In this document: one piece after another, positions 17,826 to 26,942 of the stretch
How positions within the stretch are numbered: position 1 is the first letter of the stretch
Layout: every line of letters begins with the position of its first letter
NCBI GenBank assembly: GCA_965249925.1
Contig: OZ252260.1
Coordinates: 3,286,001-3,350,000 of the forward strand
Source of the DNA: Hoeflea_A sp965249925
Lineage (GTDB): Bacteria > Pseudomonadota > Alphaproteobacteria > Rhizobiales > Rhizobiaceae
Length of the DNA stretch: 64,000 bases
Direction of reading: 5' to 3'
Notes under the pieces: model-generated
The model's database searches: none
What the model was told of the DNA's origin: nothing
The model's input: only the letters and a program-made list of their open reading frames with translations
Program-made: the position numbers and the translations under genes

Positions 17826-18713
17826 ATGAGCAACTATCCGGTCAACATGAACCTCAAACCCGAGGTCAAAGCCTTCTTCGATCCGGCCACCAATACCATC
17901 AGCTATGTGGTCAAGGATCCGCAGTCCGAAGCCTGCGCCGTTGTCGATTCGGTGATGGACATCGACTATGCGGCCGGTCGCATCACCTATCAGCACGCCG
18001 ATGAGATCATTGATTACATCCGCGCCAACCGGCTCAAGCTCGAATGGCTGATCGAGACTCACGTGCACGCCGATCACCTGTCTGCCGCTCCCTACATCCA
18101 GCAGGAGCTGGGCGGCAAGATCGGCATCGGCAAGAACATCACCATCGTCCAGGATACCTTCGGCAAGGTGTTCAACGAGGGCACCGAGTTTCAGCGTGAC
18201 GGCAGCCAGTTCGACCGGCTTTTCGAGGACGGCGATACCTATGACATCGGTTCGATGACCGCCTTTGCCATGCACACGCCCGGCCACACGCCGGCTTGCA
18301 TGACCCATGTGATCGGCGATGCCGCCTTTGTCGGCGATACCCTGTTCATGCCGGACGGCGGATCGGCGCGTGCCGACTTCCCCGGTGGCGATGCCGGCGA
18401 GCTCTACGATTCGATCCAGCGGGTGCTGGCGCTGCCCGATGCGATGCGTCTGTTCATGTGCCACGATTACGGTCCGAACGGTCGCGATATTGCCTGGGAA
18501 ACCAGTGTTGCCGACGAGAAGGCGCACAACATCCATGTCGGCGAGGGCAAGACCCGCGAAGAGTTCATCAAGCTCCGCACCGAACGCGACGCCCAGCTCG
18601 ACATGCCGAAACTGATCATTCCGTCGCTGCAGGTGAACATGCGGGCCGGCGAACTGCCGCCTGCGGACAAGCAGGGCAACAGGTTCCTCAAGGTGCCTGT
18701 CAACACGCTTTAG
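17826..18713 (+). CDS. Persulfide dioxygenase-like metallo-beta-lactamase fold protein
   Basis: The 295-residue protein has the metal motif His79-Val-His81-Ala-Asp83-His84, then TPGHT (His154), GDTLF (Asp171) and MCHDYGP (His213), as in ETHE1/Blh-type persulfide dioxygenases. These use a mononuclear iron to oxidise glutathione persulfide to sulfite. The start is set by GAGGAG eight bases upstream. The position between sulfur permease genes and an SQR fusion supports the role. It is not a beta-lactamase. Confidence 0.92.
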   Translation: MSNYPVNMNLKPEVKAFFDPATNTISYVVKDPQSEACAVVDSVMDIDYAAGRITYQHADEIIDYIRANRLKLEWLIETHVHADHLSAAPYIQQELGGKIGIGKNITIVQDTFGKVFNEGTEFQRDGSQFDRLFEDGDTYDIGSMTAFAMHTPGHTPACMTHVIGDAAFVGDTLFMPDGGSARADFPGGDAGELYDSIQRVLALPDAMRLFMCHDYGPNGRDIAWETSVADEKAHNIHVGEGKTREEFIKLRTERDAQLDMPKLIIPSLQVNMRAGELPPADKQGNRFLKVPVNTL

Positions 18714-18743
18714 GCACCAATGAAAACACCGGTGGAGAGTACC

Positions 18744-20417
18744 ATGGACGCCAAGACCATTTCCGACGTCTTTTCCGTCAGCCCACAGATCCATCCCGAG
18801 GATCTCCAGGCGCTCGTCGAGCAGGGATTCCGTGCGCTGATCTGCAATCGGCCCGACGGCGAGGGCGCCGATCAGCCGGTGTTCAAGGAGATCGAAAGCG
18901 CCGCTGCGGTTGTTGGCCTCGAAACCCGCTACGTTCCGATCACCGCTGGAAGAGTGACGGATGACGACGTGGCCGCCTTCTCAGCCGCGATGGATGCGCT
19001 GCCGAAACCGGTGATCGCCTACTGTCGCACAGGCACCCGCTCGGCGACACTGTGGTCGCTGTCGGAGGCCGCCCACCGGCCGGTGGCCGACATCCTGGCG
19101 GCAACGGCGGCCGCTGGCTATGACATGGCGGGCGTCGCACGGCGCATCGCCAACGGCGGCAGGACACCCACCGATAAGCCCGACCGGACCTTCGATGTCG
19201 TCGTCGTCGGCGGCGGTGCCGCCGGTATTGCCGCAGCCTCGAGCCTGATCGGCCGCAAGCCGGGGCTCGATATCGCAGTCATCGATCCGGCCGACATCCA
19301 CTATTACCAGCCGGGCTGGACAATGGTTGGGGCTGGGGTCTTCGAAGCGCCGACGACGGCGCGAACCATGGCCTCGCTGATCCCCTCCGGCGTCCACTGG
19401 ATCAAGGCCGCCGTCGCCGCCTTCGAGCCGCAGAACAACGCCGTCATCCTCGATGGCTGCCGCGTCGTTCAGTATAAACGGCTGATCGTCTGTCCTGGCC
19501 TGAAGCTCGACTGGCATGCCGTGGAGGGTCTCGTCGAGACCCTTGGCAAGAACGGCGTGACATCCAACTACCGCTACGACCTGGCGCCATACACCTGGCA
19601 GCTGGTGCAGCGGATGAAAGGCGGCCGGGCGATCTTCACGCAGCCGCCAATGCCCATCAAATGCGCCGGCGCTCCGCAAAAGGCGATGTATCTGTCGGCC
19701 GATCACTGGCAGAAGACCGGCGTGCTCGGTGATGTCGATATCCGCTTCTGCAACGCCGGTGGCGTGTTGTTTGGCGTCAAGGATTTCGTGCCGACCTTGA
19801 TGGACTATGTGCGGCGCTATGACGCCTCGCTCGAATTTTTCCACAATCTGGTGGCCATCGACGGTGCGGCGCAAAAGGCGGTGTTCGAGGTCAAGGAACC
19901 GGAACAGCCGGTCCGGCAGGTGGAGATGCCGTTCGATATGATCCACGTTTGCCCGCCGCAGACGGCGCCGGATTTCATTCGCGTCTCGCCGTTGGCCGAT
20001 GCGGCCGGCTGGATCGATGTCGATCAGGCGACCCTGCGCCACAAGGCGTATGAAAACGTCTGGTCGCTTGGCGATGTGATGAACGCGCCGAATGCCAAGA
20101 CTGCCGCCGCGGCGCGCATTCAGGCACCGGTGGTCGCAGAAAACATTGCCGCTGATATCGACGGCAAGTCACCGGCTGCCCACTACGATGGCTATGGCTC
20201 CTGTCCGCTGACCGTTGAGCGCGGCAAGATCGTGCTGGCCGAATTCGGCTATGGTGGCAAGTTGCTGCCGAGTTTCCCCCAATGGCTGATCGACGGCACC
20301 AAACCGAGCCGTGCCGCCTGGCTGCTCAAGGAGCGCATGCTGCCGCCGATCTACTGGAAGGCCATGTTGCGCGGCCGCGAGTGGATGGCCAAGCCCGAGA
20401 AGGTGGTCGCCGGCTGA
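18744..20417 (+). CDS. Blh (DUF442) sulfurtransferase-like domain fused to sulfide:quinone oxidoreductase-like flavoprotein
   Basis: The 557-residue protein has two parts. Residues 1-140 form a TIGR01244/DUF442 domain with the Cys-X5-Arg loop Cys94-RTGT-Arg99, a fold shared with protein tyrosine phosphatases and used here for sulfur transfer. Residues 148-557 are an SQR-type FAD protein with GGGAAG (156-161) and the persulfide-site motif PIKCAGAPQK (Cys307). The second catalytic cysteine expected after GD in the FAD motif is absent: residues 443-450 read GDVMNAPN. Instead Cys403 occurs in HVCPPQ, where I recall Thr as usual. It would oxidise sulfide to persulfide and pass electrons to quinone. 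GGAGAG precedes the chosen ATG; an ATG 24 nt upstream is less well placed. Confidence 0.9.
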   Translation: MDAKTISDVFSVSPQIHPEDLQALVEQGFRALICNRPDGEGADQPVFKEIESAAAVVGLETRYVPITAGRVTDDDVAAFSAAMDALPKPVIAYCRTGTRSATLWSLSEAAHRPVADILAATAAAGYDMAGVARRIANGGRTPTDKPDRTFDVVVVGGGAAGIAAASSLIGRKPGLDIAVIDPADIHYYQPGWTMVGAGVFEAPTTARTMASLIPSGVHWIKAAVAAFEPQNNAVILDGCRVVQYKRLIVCPGLKLDWHAVEGLVETLGKNGVTSNYRYDLAPYTWQLVQRMKGGRAIFTQPPMPIKCAGAPQKAMYLSADHWQKTGVLGDVDIRFCNAGGVLFGVKDFVPTLMDYVRRYDASLEFFHNLVAIDGAAQKAVFEVKEPEQPVRQVEMPFDMIHVCPPQTAPDFIRVSPLADAAGWIDVDQATLRHKAYENVWSLGDVMNAPNAKTAAAARIQAPVVAENIAADIDGKSPAAHYDGYGSCPLTVERGKIVLAEFGYGGKLLPSFPQWLIDGTKPSRAAWLLKERMLPPIYWKAMLRGREWMAKPEKVVAG

Positions 20418-20486
20418 GCCGGACCACCCTGCGTTTGATTAACCCGCATCCGGCCGACCGGATGCCCTCTGACCGCGTGAGGTGCC

Positions 20487-22256
20487 GTGTCCTCTCCCTT
20501 TGTCTTCCGCGGGCCGCTGTCTCGTCATCTGCCGATTCTCGACTGGGGCAGCCGCTACTCGGGAGAGACGTTCGCCAACGACTTGATGGCCGCGGTCATC
20601 GTCACCATCATGCTGGTGCCGCAGTCGCTGGCCTATGCGCTGCTGGCCGGGCTGCCGCCCGAGATGGGCCTTTATGCCTCGATCCTGCCGCTCGTCGCTT
20701 ACGCCGTCTTCGGCACCAGCCGCGTTCTGGCTGTCGGCCCTGTCGCGGTGGTGTCGCTGATGACCGCCGCCAGTGTTGGCAATCTGGCGTTGCAGGGGAC
20801 CGCCGAATATGCGGTTGCGGCGATCACGCTCGCCTTTCTGTCAGGCCTGATGCTGCTGCTGATGGGCGTTTTCAAGCTGGGTTTCCTCTCCAATTTTCTC
20901 AGCCACCCGGTGATTGCTGGTTTCATCACCGCCGCCGGTATCCTGATCGCCATCAGCCAACTCAAGCATATTCTCGGAATCCCGGCCTCCGGGCATAACC
21001 TGATCGAGCTCGGAACCGCGCTGGTCGGCAACCTGCCGCAGGTCAATTGGCCGACCCTGGCGATCGGCGTCGCCGCCACGCTGTTTCTGTTCTGGGTGCG
21101 CTCCGGCCTGAAGCCGCTTCTCGCCGGTCTCGGTCTGCCGCCCCGCGCCGCCGATGTCATCGCCAAGTCCGGCCCGGTCGCCGCAGTCGCGGTGACCACG
21201 CTGGCCGCATGGTCGCTCGATCTCGGCGCCCATGGCGTGGCGCTGGTCGGGGAGGTGCCGCAGGGCCTGCCGCCGCTGACAGTGCCCTCCTTCGACCTCG
21301 ACATCTGGGCAAGCCTCGCCGGATCGGCGTTGCTGATCTCGATCATCGGATTTGTAGAATCGATTTCGGTGGCCCAGACTCTGGCCGCGAAGCGTCGCCA
21401 GCGCATCGTGCCCGATCAGGAACTGGTCGGCTTGGGCGCGTCCAACGTCGCTGCGGCGCTCTCCGGCGGATATCCGGTAACCGGTGGCTTTGCCCGCTCG
21501 GTGGTCAATTTTGACGCCGGGGCCGAGACGCCGGCGGCCGGCGCCTTCACCGCCATCGGTATTGCACTCGCCGCGCTGGTTCTGACGCCGCTGCTGTTCT
21601 TCCTGCCGAAAGCTACCCTGGCGGCAACCATTATCGTTGCCGTCCTGTCTCTGATCGACTTTACCGTGCTTTGGCGCAGCTGGGCCTATTCGAAAGCAGA
21701 TTTTGCGGCTGTCGCAGTGACCATACTGGTCACCCTCGGTTTTGGCGTTTCGGTCGGCGTTTCCGCCGGTGTGGCGTTGTCAATCCTGCTGTTTCTCTAC
21801 AAGACCTCGCGGCCACATATCGCCGAGGTCGGCCGGGTGCCCGGCACCGAGCACTTCCGCAATATCCGCCGGCACAACGTCGAAACCGATCCGCATATCC
21901 TTTCGATTCGCGCTGACGAGAGCCTGTATTTCGCCAACGCGCGATACCTGGAGAACTTCCTGTTCGAACGGGTCGTGGGTTCCCGGCCCATTCGCCACGT
22001 CATCCTGATGTGTTCGGCGGTCAATGAGATCGACTTCAGTGCCCTGGAATCGCTGGAGGCGATCAATCAAAGGCTGGAGAGCATGGACGTCACCCTGCAC
22101 CTGTCCGAAGTCAAGGGTCCGGTGATGGACCGGCTGCGGCGCTCGCATTTTCTCGATGTGCTCACCGGGCGGGTCTTTCTGTCGCAGTTTGCGGCTGTGC
22201 AGGCGCTGTCGGGGTCCACCGCCGCCGCTCCGAAAAAACAGCCCGCTGTGTCCTGA
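20487..22256 (+). CDS. SulP family anion transporter with C-terminal STAS domain
   Basis: The 589-residue protein starts at GTG after GAGGTG. It has the SulP motif VTIMLVPQSLAYALLAGLPP near residue 40, about 10-14 membrane spans and a cytosolic STAS domain from about residue 450 (HVILMCSAVNEIDFSALESLE). SulP proteins carry sulfate, bicarbonate or dicarboxylates. Lying after the sulfide-oxidation genes in the same direction (69 nt gap), it probably handles sulfate or sulfite produced by the pathway. Confidence 0.93.
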   Translation: MSSPFVFRGPLSRHLPILDWGSRYSGETFANDLMAAVIVTIMLVPQSLAYALLAGLPPEMGLYASILPLVAYAVFGTSRVLAVGPVAVVSLMTAASVGNLALQGTAEYAVAAITLAFLSGLMLLLMGVFKLGFLSNFLSHPVIAGFITAAGILIAISQLKHILGIPASGHNLIELGTALVGNLPQVNWPTLAIGVAATLFLFWVRSGLKPLLAGLGLPPRAADVIAKSGPVAAVAVTTLAAWSLDLGAHGVALVGEVPQGLPPLTVPSFDLDIWASLAGSALLISIIGFVESISVAQTLAAKRRQRIVPDQELVGLGASNVAAALSGGYPVTGGFARSVVNFDAGAETPAAGAFTAIGIALAALVLTPLLFFLPKATLAATIIVAVLSLIDFTVLWRSWAYSKADFAAVAVTILVTLGFGVSVGVSAGVALSILLFLYKTSRPHIAEVGRVPGTEHFRNIRRHNVETDPHILSIRADESLYFANARYLENFLFERVVGSRPIRHVILMCSAVNEIDFSALESLEAINQRLESMDVTLHLSEVKGPVMDRLRRSHFLDVLTGRVFLSQFAAVQALSGSTAAAPKKQPAVS

Positions 22257-22361
22257 CACACGGATCGACCGCCGAAAACAGGATTTCCTCACTGGTGGGC
22301 GATATGAATGGTTCCCATATGTCGATGCAGGGGTGCGACTCTAACTGAAAGGACTTCGCGC

Positions 22362-22637
22362 ATGGCGATCCGACACCGGAACCTGATCCTTGCGGTTGCT
22401 GCCGGCTACCTGACCTTGTCTCCAGCGTTGGCCCTGGCGCAGGTGTCGGAAGGAAGCGTCCTCGGCACCTCCATGCTGGAGGTGCTGACTGGTTTGGAAC
22501 AACAGGGATATCGTGTCGTCGAACTCGAGCTGAAGCGGGATCACATCGAAGCCGAAGCGATTCTCGACAACCAGCGATACGAAATCGAGGTCGACCTTCA
22601 GACCGGCAGGGTGCGGGACATCGACCTGGAAGACTAA
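22362..22637 (+). CDS. Small periplasmic PepSY-domain protein
   Basis: The 91-residue protein has a signal peptide (MAIRHRNLILAVAAGYLTLSPALALA). The rest is a single PepSY-like domain: LTGLEQQGYRVVELELKRDHIEAEAI followed by YEIEVDLQTGRVRDIDLED. PepSY domains are thought to inhibit or sense in the periplasm; no partner can be named. AAGGAC precedes the ATG. It follows the SulP gene by 105 nt and may be its last co-transcribed gene. Confidence 0.8.
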   Translation: MAIRHRNLILAVAAGYLTLSPALALAQVSEGSVLGTSMLEVLTGLEQQGYRVVELELKRDHIEAEAILDNQRYEIEVDLQTGRVRDIDLED

Positions 22638-22734
22638 GTGCAGCGCGATCCGTCAGGGCTGCAGGGAATTTGGTCCGGTGATCCGGCGTGGCGGCCAGCA
22701 CGTAGTCGGGATGAAACCTATCCCGGCTATTTAG

Positions 22735-23463
22735 ATGACGCATTCGCCACAGCACATCGCGGTATTCGGCGCCAACGGCGCGATCGGAGCCGCTTTCCTC
22801 CGCCAGCTTCGCCAGCGCCAACCGGATGCCCGGTTGCGTGCCATCGCCCGTTCCGATTTCGATCATGACGATCCTGCAGTCAGCCGTCATCAGGTCGATC
22901 CCTCCGATGAAAGCGCCCTGAGTGAAACAGTACGTGAGATGGCCGAGCACGGCCCGCTCGATGTGGTGCTGGTCGCAACGGGCATGCTGCACGGGCCGGG
23001 CCATATGCCCGAAAAGGCGCTGCGCGACCTCTCTGCCGAGTCGTTGCATCAGTTGTTTCACGTGAATACGGCGGTACCCGCGCTGATTCTCAAACACACG
23101 TCGCCGTTCCTGCGGCGGGACGGCCGTGCCGTGTTCGCCGCCCTTTCGGCACGCGTTGGCAGCATTACCGACAACCAGCTGGGTGGCTGGTACGCTTACC
23201 GCGCCTCAAAAGCAGCCCTCAACATGGTGATCCGCAACGCGGCAATCGAGATAGCCCGTCGCAATCGCAATGCGGTCGTCGTCGGTCTGCATCCGGGAAC
23301 CGTGGAGAGTGCGCTGTCTGCGCCGTTTAGCAGGAACGTTCCGGAGGGCAAGATGTTCGATGCGGATTTCAGTGCCACACGTCTGCTCGATGTGCTGGAC
23401 GGCCTCGACCCGACCCGGAGCGGGGGCCTTTTCGCCTGGGACGGCAGCGAGATTCCCTATTGA
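22735..23463 (+). CDS. Short-chain dehydrogenase/reductase (SDR)
   Basis: The 242-residue protein has the Rossmann motif GANGAIG near residue 13 and the catalytic Tyr-X3-Lys as YAYRASKAALN. The serine of the triad lies in FAALSARVGS. It is a C-factor/CsgA-like SDR, usually NAD(P)-dependent; the substrate is unknown. SDRs of this subfamily often sit beside photolyase genes, as here (photolyase ATG 45 nt downstream), so the pair may be one light or stress-responsive operon. Confidence 0.88.
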   Translation: MTHSPQHIAVFGANGAIGAAFLRQLRQRQPDARLRAIARSDFDHDDPAVSRHQVDPSDESALSETVREMAEHGPLDVVLVATGMLHGPGHMPEKALRDLSAESLHQLFHVNTAVPALILKHTSPFLRRDGRAVFAALSARVGSITDNQLGGWYAYRASKAALNMVIRNAAIEIARRNRNAVVVGLHPGTVESALSAPFSRNVPEGKMFDADFSATRLLDVLDGLDPTRSGGLFAWDGSEIPY

Positions 23464-23508
23464 ACCGTTTTGCGAGCTTCAAGACACCGGTTCGCAGAGG
23501 ATGATCCC

Positions 23509-24939
23509 ATGACGACAGCGATAATGTGGTTCCGCCAGGATCTGCGCCTGCACGACAATCCGGCGCTGGTGCGGGCCGCCAAAGCCGGGCGCGTCCTGCC
23601 GGTCTATATTCTCGATGACGATACCGCGGCGGACCAGGCGATGGGTGCCGCCTCGCGCTGGTGGCTGCATCATTCGCTGGCGAGCCTCGATCGCAGCCTC
23701 GGCGGCCGGCTTCGCTTCTACCGCGGACCGGCCGAACACATCCTGCCGCGGTTGGTCGAACGCCACGGCGTCGAGAATGTTTACTGGAACCGTTGCTATG
23801 AGCCCTGGCGCATCCAACGCGATACGGCCATCAAGGCGGCGCTCACCGAGCACGGCATTGGGGTTGAAAGCGACAACGCGTCGTTGCTGTGGGAGCCGTG
23901 GGAGGTGCTTAAGCAGGACGGCACGCCCTATCGCGTCTTCACACCCTACTACCGCAAGGGGTGCCTCAATGCAGCGCCGCCGCGCACACCGATGCTGGCG
24001 CCGGCCACGCTGGATCTCCTCGACGCCGAGGACGATCTCTGCGTGACGCTGGAGCAATTGCGCCTGCTGCCCGACATTCGATGGGATCGGAGCCTTGAAC
24101 CGCACTGGACGATCGGCGAAGCGGGCGCTCAGGAGCGGCTGGCTTCCTTCCTCGACGACGGCTTCACCGGCTACAAGAGGGGCCGCAACTTCCCCGCCCG
24201 AAGCAACGTGTCGCGCCTGTCGCCGCATCTGCACTGGGGCGAGATCTCGCCCAACGCGGTCTGGTACGCGGCGACCGATAAGCCGGAGGGCGCCGATCGC
24301 GACCATTTCCGCAGTGAGCTCGGCTGGCGGGAATTCTCCTATTCGTTGCTCTATCATTTTCCCGACCTGCCGAGGCGCAACCTGCAGGCCGCCTTTGACG
24401 GATTCCCCTGGCGTCGCGACGCCGAGGCGCTGCGTCGCTGGCAGCGCGGCGAAACTGGCATACCGATTGTCGATGCCGGCATGCGCGAGCTGTGGCAGAC
24501 AGGCTACATGCACAATCGGGTGCGCATGATCGTCGGTTCGTTCCTGGTCAAGAACCTGCTCTTGCACTGGCATGACGGCGAAGCCTGGTTCTGGGATTGC
24601 CTGGTCGATGCCGACCTTGCCAGCAACAGCGCCAGCTGGCAGTGGATCGCCGGCTGCGGCGCCGACGCCGCACCGTATTTCCGGATTTTCAATCCGGTGA
24701 CGCAGGGTCTGAAATTCGATCCGGACGGCGCCTACACGCGGCGCTTCGTGCCGGAACTTGCCAAGCTGCCAGACGAGGTTCTGTTCAGTCCTTGGGAAGC
24801 GCCGGCACTGGTGCTTGAGGCGGCCGGCGTGCGGCTTGGCAAATCCTATCCGCAGCCGCTGGTGGACCTGAAGGCGTCGCGCGAACGGGCGCTTGCCGCC
24901 TATCGGGAGATGAAGGGTTCTGACCAGAGGCCTTCTTGA
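23509..24939 (+). CDS. phrB: Deoxyribodipyrimidine photolyase (class I cryptochrome/photolyase family)
   Basis: The 476-residue protein starts MTTAIMWFRQDLRLHDNPAL, the N-terminal antenna-binding domain. The FAD domain shows TGIPIVDAGMRELWQTGYMHNRVRM and WFWDCLVDADLASNSASWQW with the electron-transfer tryptophans, and ends YPQPLVDLKASRERAL. It repairs UV cyclobutane pyrimidine dimers in light. A GAGGAT ribosome site marks the ATG. It converges on the FAD oxidase gene 40 nt away. Confidence 0.95.
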   Translation: MTTAIMWFRQDLRLHDNPALVRAAKAGRVLPVYILDDDTAADQAMGAASRWWLHHSLASLDRSLGGRLRFYRGPAEHILPRLVERHGVENVYWNRCYEPWRIQRDTAIKAALTEHGIGVESDNASLLWEPWEVLKQDGTPYRVFTPYYRKGCLNAAPPRTPMLAPATLDLLDAEDDLCVTLEQLRLLPDIRWDRSLEPHWTIGEAGAQERLASFLDDGFTGYKRGRNFPARSNVSRLSPHLHWGEISPNAVWYAATDKPEGADRDHFRSELGWREFSYSLLYHFPDLPRRNLQAAFDGFPWRRDAEALRRWQRGETGIPIVDAGMRELWQTGYMHNRVRMIVGSFLVKNLLLHWHDGEAWFWDCLVDADLASNSASWQWIAGCGADAAPYFRIFNPVTQGLKFDPDGAYTRRFVPELAKLPDEVLFSPWEAPALVLEAAGVRLGKSYPQPLVDLKASRERALAAYREMKGSDQRPS

Positions 24940-24979
24940 CAGATCCGAAGATGAACGCCTGGCGGCAAGGCAGCTCCTG

Positions 24980-26560
24980 TCAGGCGATATTATAGTGCCC
25001 TGGCGCGATGACACTGTTTGGATCGACAATACTCTTGATGTCCCGAGTAATCTGCCAAAAGATGTCGTCTGGATCGACCACAAGATCCATGAACCCTGGA
25101 AACAGCCGGTTGGGATGGAATCCGGCCTTGATGAACTCCTGGTTCAGTTCCTCGGCCAAAGCGCGCGATTCGTCACGCGCGACCGTGTCAGTCCTGTTGA
25201 AGTGGGTTGAAATGCTGAAGTGGGTCGTTTTGTCGTCCACCAGCCCAAACGCATAACTCGCCTGCACCTTTTTGTAATGGGTGTTGACATTGCGAACAAT
25301 GGAATTTGCTTGCTGCACAAGTTTGACGTCCATAGGAACGGTCGGAATGATGAAGTGCATCCCCACCTCGGTGTGATCCGGATTGTTCCATCCTTCGGGA
25401 AGATCCGTTTGGATCGGCCAATAGAGGCTCATGATGGGTCGGTCGCTCGGCTCGCCCAATGCCATGCGGTAGAAGCCGGCATTGCATTTCACGTAGGCGT
25501 GCATTTTCTTCCAGCCGACAAGCCTGGTAGCTGAGAGCCCCAATGAAATGAGCCGATCGGTGACGTAGAAGGTGAAACCGTAAGGGCGAAGCCTCCTGAG
25601 CTCCTTTTGTGCCGCTCTCACCTGATGCCTGGTTCCGCCGATGTTTGAAAAGATAATGCCGGCGCCAAAGGAGTAACGGCCCAGAAATCTCATGATCTCG
25701 TCACGGCTGGTCTCAATGCCTTGTTCCTTGAGGTCCTGATGCATGACTGGAGCGAGACCATTCTGCACCCTCACGCTTTCATAGTAATGGGTGACGGAGT
25801 TCACCAGGCCCTGTTGTTTGAGTTCTTTGAGGATGCCAATCGCGTCACCGAGATGCTCCTCGTTCCGCAAAAAAGTGACGAACATGCAGTTCTTCTCAGG
25901 CCGGCGCCGCAGTTCGACGGCGGCACGGGTAACAATGCCAAAATTCGATTGTAAGAACATTCGAAGGTAAGAAGGGCCGATGCCGTCGGGGAAAGTATAC
26001 GTGGCCTTGCAATTCTCGTAGTGCCCAAATCCGGTTTTGAAGATACGGCCATCACCCAGCACAACTTCCAAATTGAGGAGCTGCTTGAAGCGCTCCATAT
26101 TGTAGCCGACGCCCTTGTCCAGCGCGTTTCCCAGGATGCTTGTGTCCTTGGCGGATCCGGTGGTGTCGGAGAAGAATTTGGACCCGGTCTCGTTAAGGTA
26201 ATTGAAGAGTTGGAACTGCGTCACGCCTGGCTCGATAATGGCGTAGCCAAACTCTTCGTTCACTTCGATGATTTTGTTCATCCGGTGCAAGTCAACCAGG
26301 ATAAGCCCGCCGCGGGACGACAACTTTGATCCAAGCCCCCAAGACTTCCCCGTGCTGTAGGGTTGCAGGCTCACCTCGCGCCTGTTCGCAATCAAAACAA
26401 TCTGACGTACCTCTTCGGCCGACTCTGGATAGACGATCAGTGGCACGTCAATTTCATAGGACGTGACATTCTCCACCTGACGCGCAATTTCGTCTTTATC
26501 TGCCAAGATCTGGTTCGTTTTCAGCAGGTTTCTGACGTCTGAAAGGAAATCTTCGAGCAT
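24980..26560 (-). CDS. VAO/4-cresol dehydrogenase-type FAD-linked oxidase
   Basis: The 526-residue protein has an N-terminal PCMH-type FAD-binding domain (LIVYPESAEEVRQIVLIANRRE; SLQPYSTGKSWGLGSKL; GLILVDLHRMNKII) and a C-terminal VAO-like cap ending IVDPNSVIAPGHYNIA. The family oxidises para-substituted phenols or similar donors. The cytochrome partner used by cresol dehydrogenase is not nearby, so it may be an oxidase. Base composition is visibly lower in GC than its neighbours and codon use is more relaxed, a sign of transfer. It reads alone, with 382 bp of non-coding DNA upstream. Confidence 0.85.
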   Translation of the reverse strand: MLEDFLSDVRNLLKTNQILADKDEIARQVENVTSYEIDVPLIVYPESAEEVRQIVLIANRREVSLQPYSTGKSWGLGSKLSSRGGLILVDLHRMNKIIEVNEEFGYAIIEPGVTQFQLFNYLNETGSKFFSDTTGSAKDTSILGNALDKGVGYNMERFKQLLNLEVVLGDGRIFKTGFGHYENCKATYTFPDGIGPSYLRMFLQSNFGIVTRAAVELRRRPEKNCMFVTFLRNEEHLGDAIGILKELKQQGLVNSVTHYYESVRVQNGLAPVMHQDLKEQGIETSRDEIMRFLGRYSFGAGIIFSNIGGTRHQVRAAQKELRRLRPYGFTFYVTDRLISLGLSATRLVGWKKMHAYVKCNAGFYRMALGEPSDRPIMSLYWPIQTDLPEGWNNPDHTEVGMHFIIPTVPMDVKLVQQANSIVRNVNTHYKKVQASYAFGLVDDKTTHFSISTHFNRTDTVARDESRALAEELNQEFIKAGFHPNRLFPGFMDLVVDPDDIFWQITRDIKSIVDPNSVIAPGHYNIA

Positions 26561-26942
26561 ATTGTCTCCGTTTTAGGTCAATTACCGCCTGGCCTTTCCC
26601 TGGTCATGATGAGGCGGTGAGATAAAAATGGTTTCGGTATATGGTGGCGAGCTTTGCGTAATATCTGCTTATGTCGATATCTTCTGCGTTTTTGTGCGTT
26701 TGTACAATCAATAGATATGCAATTTTGATTACTGATCGGGCGAGCATCCCGGTGTCGAGACACAATCATCACTCACCCGGAAAACGACTGGCCAAAGGCG
26801 GGGCGTCCGCGAGGGAACGCATCGGCGTTCTCGGTCACGACAATATCGAACACGCCGAACTCTCGCTAAGCGCCGTTGCGCGGGACGCTGAAGTGAAGGA
26901 TGGTTGACGTCATACGACGAACCTATCCCTGAAAGGCTTCCG
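26561..26942. other. Intergenic region between the flavoenzyme and the PEP-mutase-like gene
   Basis: Its left half (about 26580-26740) is AT-rich and probably holds the promoter of the divergent flavoenzyme gene. The right half is GC-rich and shows no reliable start or domain. A ribosome site AAAGG precedes the ATG at 26943. I see nothing else in it. Confidence 0.4.

Noticed and set aside
23479..25083. Minus-strand open frame of 534 codons
   Set aside because: It overlaps the photolyase and its real motifs; no family features in the minus frame.
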